Shown here: in pieces, positions 6,187-7,962 of the stretch
Layout of the letters: each line of letters begins with the position of its first letter
Position numbering within the stretch: position 1 is the first letter of the stretch
Assembly (NCBI GenBank): GCA_003456455.1
Contig: DMRV01000389.1
Coordinates: forward strand, 1-7,962
Direction: 5' to 3'
Origin: Flavobacteriales bacterium
GTDB taxonomy: Bacteria > Bacteroidota > Bacteroidia > UBA10329
DNA: 7,962 nt
Notes under the pieces: model-generated
Told to the model about the DNA's origin: nothing
What the model saw: only the letters and a program-made list of their open reading frames with translations
Database searches by the model: none
Position numbers and translations under genes: made by a program

Positions 6187-7535
6187 ACACAGACCTCATA
6201 AAGAAATACAACATTCCTAGTCCGCGATACACTAGCTATCCGACTGTTCCATATTGGAATACCGCCAAGTTTGACAAGTCTGAGCATTTAACACGTTTAG
6301 TTGCCAGCTACAAAAAAGACAAGGAAGAAGGTTTATCACTCTACATTCATCTTCCTTACTGCGAAAACCTCTGTACATATTGCGGCTGCAACAAGCGCAT
6401 TACCGTAAACCACAAAGTTGAAGGTCCTTACATTGATGCAGTTTTACAAGAATGGAAAATGTACGTTGATGTTTTGGGTGAGAAACCAAAATTGGCCGAA
6501 CTGCATTTAGGCGGTGGAACGCCCACATTTTTCTCCGCTCAGAATTTGGGGATTATGATGGATGGCATTTTGAAGCATGCCGTTGTTAGCGATAAAGCCC
6601 AATTCAGTTTTGAGGGTCATCCAAACAATACAACCAAGGAGCAACTGAAACTCTTGCGGAGTAAAGGTTTTAATAGAATAAGTCTCGGAATTCAGGATTT
6701 TGACCCTGTTGTGCAGCGAACCATCAATCGCATGCAATCGTTTGTGCAGGTTAGAAAAGTAACCCAAGAATCTCGTGCGTTAGGATTTGGCTCGATCAAT
6801 TACGATTTGATTTATGGCTTACCAAAGCAAACAATGGTAGGAATGATGGATACTTTCGACAAGGTTCTTGTACTTAATCCAGACAGAATTGCATTCTACA
6901 GCTATGCACACGTTCCATGGAAAAGCCCATCGCAACGCGGTTATGACGAAAGCGATTTACCGGATGAGAACATGAAAATTGCGTTGTACAATGCAGGAAA
7001 GGAGAAGCTCTTAAGCAACGGTTATGTTGAGATTGGAATGGACCATTTTGCAAAACCGAATGACGGCCTTGCTGTTGCCGCTGAAAAAGGTGAAATGCAC
7101 AGAAATTTCATGGGTTACACCGAAGCTAAAAACGACACACTTATAGGCTTAGGTGTTTCTGCAATTAGCGATGCTTGGAGTTCGTTAGCTCAAAACCCAA
7201 TTTCGGTTGAGGCTTACATGGAATGGATTGAAAACAAGCAACTTCCGTTGATAAAAGGTCATCTTCATTCAGCGCGTGATTTAATAATTCGCAAAGCCAT
7301 TCTGGAGCTTATGTGCGCATTCAATTGCAGTATTGACTATCTGAAAGAAGAAGAGCATGAACTCGTTGTAAAACGACTTTCAGAACATCTAGCAGACGAC
7401 CTTTTAGTGGTTGATGAACACGGGATTACCGTAAAGCCAGAAGGGCAAGCTTTCATCCGTACTATTTGCATGGCGCTAGATGAATTTGTTTGGACTAAAA
7501 ATTCTGGTGAGAAGATGTTTTCGCAGAGTGTTTAA
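6183..7535 (+). CDS. hemN: oxygen-independent coproporphyrinogen III dehydrogenase
   Basis: A 450-residue cytoplasmic radical SAM enzyme that converts coproporphyrinogen III to protoporphyrinogen IX without oxygen, a late step of heme synthesis. The cluster motif is C60-ENL-C64-TY-C67-G-C69, the CxxxCxxCxC form; the fourth cysteine marks HemN rather than the heme chaperone HemW. Y54 and H56 in YIHLPYC, GGGTP (110-114), FEGHPNN (143-149), SLGIQDF (167-173) and YDLIYGLP (207-214) are all in order, and the N-terminal KYNIPSPRYTSYPT is typical. The ATG at 6183 overlaps the previous stop as ATGA and gives the family's usual N-terminus; an in-frame ATG at 6171 would add only four residues. Its place in the cluster fits the need for heme at low oxygen. 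Confidence 0.96.
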   Translation: MNTDLIKKYNIPSPRYTSYPTVPYWNTAKFDKSEHLTRLVASYKKDKEEGLSLYIHLPYCENLCTYCGCNKRITVNHKVEGPYIDAVLQEWKMYVDVLGEKPKLAELHLGGGTPTFFSAQNLGIMMDGILKHAVVSDKAQFSFEGHPNNTTKEQLKLLRSKGFNRISLGIQDFDPVVQRTINRMQSFVQVRKVTQESRALGFGSINYDLIYGLPKQTMVGMMDTFDKVLVLNPDRIAFYSYAHVPWKSPSQRGYDESDLPDENMKIALYNAGKEKLLSNGYVEIGMDHFAKPNDGLAVAAEKGEMHRNFMGYTEAKNDTLIGLGVSAISDAWSSLAQNPISVEAYMEWIENKQLPLIKGHLHSARDLIIRKAILELMCAFNCSIDYLKEEEHELVVKRLSEHLADDLLVVDEHGITVKPEGQAFIRTICMALDEFVWTKNSGEKMFSQSV

Positions 7536-7560
7536 CGAACTATCTGATTTACCGGAAATC

Positions 7561-7579
7561 AAAAACTCCTGAAGGAGTT
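7561..7579 (-). terminator. Rho-independent terminator of the small minus-strand gene
   Basis: On the minus strand, AACTCC-TTCA-GGAGTT (7579 to 7564) forms a 6-bp hairpin followed by TTTGATTT, a fair T-run, 6 nt after the stop of the minus-strand gene. On the plus strand the same hairpin sits 28 nt after the hemN stop but is followed by CCGTATTTA, so it may act only weakly for hemN. It lies between the two convergent genes. Confidence 0.7.
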
Positions 7580-7585
7580 CCGTAT

Positions 7586-7864
7586 TTACTCCTCAAACCA
7601 ATCATCCGCTTTCGTTAGGTCAACTTTGTAGAATTTATTTGGGCTACCCCAAACGACAAAATACCCTGTGTTGTCTTTAATCCCAAGCCCAACACCTCCA
7701 CGCAACGATTCATCCCACATCTTATCTTCCGATAAATCAAGCTCTTCCGCATGAGCAGGAATAATTTGTTGCGTCATGAAAAGAACAAACGCCCCGCTTA
7801 ACAGGAAAGCTGAGCACCCTAAGAACGATGCAAGAATTCGTTGGCTAATTTTATCTGAGAACAT
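7586..7864 (-). CDS. small single-span membrane protein of unknown function
   Basis: I do not recognise this 92-residue protein. It has a short positively charged N-terminus (FSDKISQR), one hydrophobic helix at about 10-31, and a soluble part of about 60 residues rich in Asp, Glu and aromatics, including GGVGLGIKDNTGYFVVWGSP (56-75), which reads like a beta-hairpin, and an acidic end DDWFEE. The helix may be an anchor or an uncleaved signal. I chose the ATG at 7864; a GTG at 7915 would add 17 residues but runs through a possible promoter. It converges on hemN, has its own terminator at 7561-7579, and is not part of the oxidase operon. Evidence for a real gene is its placement between regulatory signals and sensible composition; there is no family match. 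Confidence 0.6.
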   Translation of the reverse strand: MFSDKISQRILASFLGCSAFLLSGAFVLFMTQQIIPAHAEELDLSEDKMWDESLRGGVGLGIKDNTGYFVVWGSPNKFYKVDLTKADDWFEE

Positions 7865-7882
7865 AATTGAATTGGTTTTTTC

Positions 7883-7909
7883 TAAAGATAGGCTTAATAC
7901 AATGCCAAA
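7883..7909 (-). promoter_or_regulatory. possible promoter of the small minus-strand gene
   Basis: On the minus strand, TTTG (7909-7906) is followed after 15 nt by TATCTTTA (7890-7883), close to the Bacteroidota -7 consensus TAnnTTTG with the last base different. The spacer is a few bases shorter than usual for this promoter type. Transcription would begin a few bases further on, shortly before the ATG at 7864, which supports that start over the upstream GTG. Confidence 0.35.
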
Positions 7910-7916
7910 TTCCACA

Positions 7917-7944
7917 GAAATAAAAAGCCCTCCGGAGAGGGCTT
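7917..7944 (-). terminator. strong Rho-independent terminator for a minus-strand gene beyond the right edge
   Basis: On the minus strand, AAGCCCTC-TCCG-GAGGGCTT (7944 to 7925) is a perfect 8-bp, GC-rich hairpin with a tetraloop, followed by TTTATTTC (7924-7917). The plus strand has AAAACG after the hairpin, so its direction is clearly leftward. It ends a transcript coming from outside the window and insulates the small membrane-protein gene. Confidence 0.88.
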
Positions 7945-7962
7945 AAAACGTGATCGCGCCAG
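7943..7962 (-). CDS. possible 3' end of a minus-strand gene entering from the right
   Basis: One minus-strand frame reads G-A-I-T-F then TAA (7945-7943), with the stop at the base of the strong terminator hairpin. A C-terminal Phe after alternating residues would fit an outer-membrane barrel or similar strand, but six codons cannot establish a gene. The terminator shows that something transcribed leftward ends here; whether this is its stop codon is a guess. Confidence 0.2.

Noticed and set aside
7865..7915. GTG at 7915 as start of the small minus-strand gene
   Set aside because: It would place the possible promoter inside the coding region and adds residues with no clear function; the ATG at 7864 gives a typical short basic N-terminus before the helix.

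Overview
The window carries most of a cytochrome cbb3 (C-family heme-copper) terminal oxidase cluster from a member of the Bacteroidota, plausibly a flavobacterium-like lineage. The assignment rests on the ccoN-ccoO gene fusion, a CcoP with a single heme c site, moderate-to-low GC, start codons preceded by A/T-rich sequence without clear Shine-Dalgarno motifs, and promoter elements resembling the Bacteroidota TAnnTTTG type. The genus cannot be fixed from the sequence.

Layout. Bases 1-3497 (+) hold the structural genes: a 5'-truncated ccoNO fusion, small ccoQ and ccoP. A 130-bp gap (3498-3627) follows. Two adjacent stem-loops lie at and just after the ccoP stop, then a Crp/Fnr-type palindrome and a possible -7 element. 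Bases 3628-7535 (+) hold four tightly packed genes: ccoG (4Fe-4S assembly protein), ccoH/fixH, a SafE/DsbD_2-like membrane protein with an HCxGMCG motif, and hemN (oxygen-independent coproporphyrinogen III dehydrogenase). Spacings are +4 nt, a 1-nt overlap and a 4-nt overlap. Bases 7536-7962 belong to the opposite strand: a small unknown membrane protein gene with its own terminator and possible promoter, then a strong terminator for a minus-strand gene beyond the right edge.

How they fit together. CcoNO, CcoQ and CcoP form the high-affinity proton-pumping oxidase used at low oxygen. CcoG and CcoH are known cbb3 assembly factors. The SafE-like protein is a regular genomic partner, possibly in metal or thiol handling. 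HemN makes heme precursor when oxygen is too low for HemF. The Crp/Fnr-type site in front of ccoG suggests the assembly and heme genes have their own redox- or oxygen-responsive promoter, separate from that of the structural genes.

The most striking point is in the CcoO part of the fusion. The heme c motif expected as CxxCH reads C-N-N-F-H: the second cysteine is Phe (TTT at 1604-1606, one base from TGT). Everything around it is intact, and no other cysteine exists in the visible protein. It is either a sequence error or point mutation, or a cbb3 oxidase with single-thioether heme c. Otherwise the window is a conventional cbb3 locus; I see no mobile element, CRISPR array or RNA gene, and no wholly new system.
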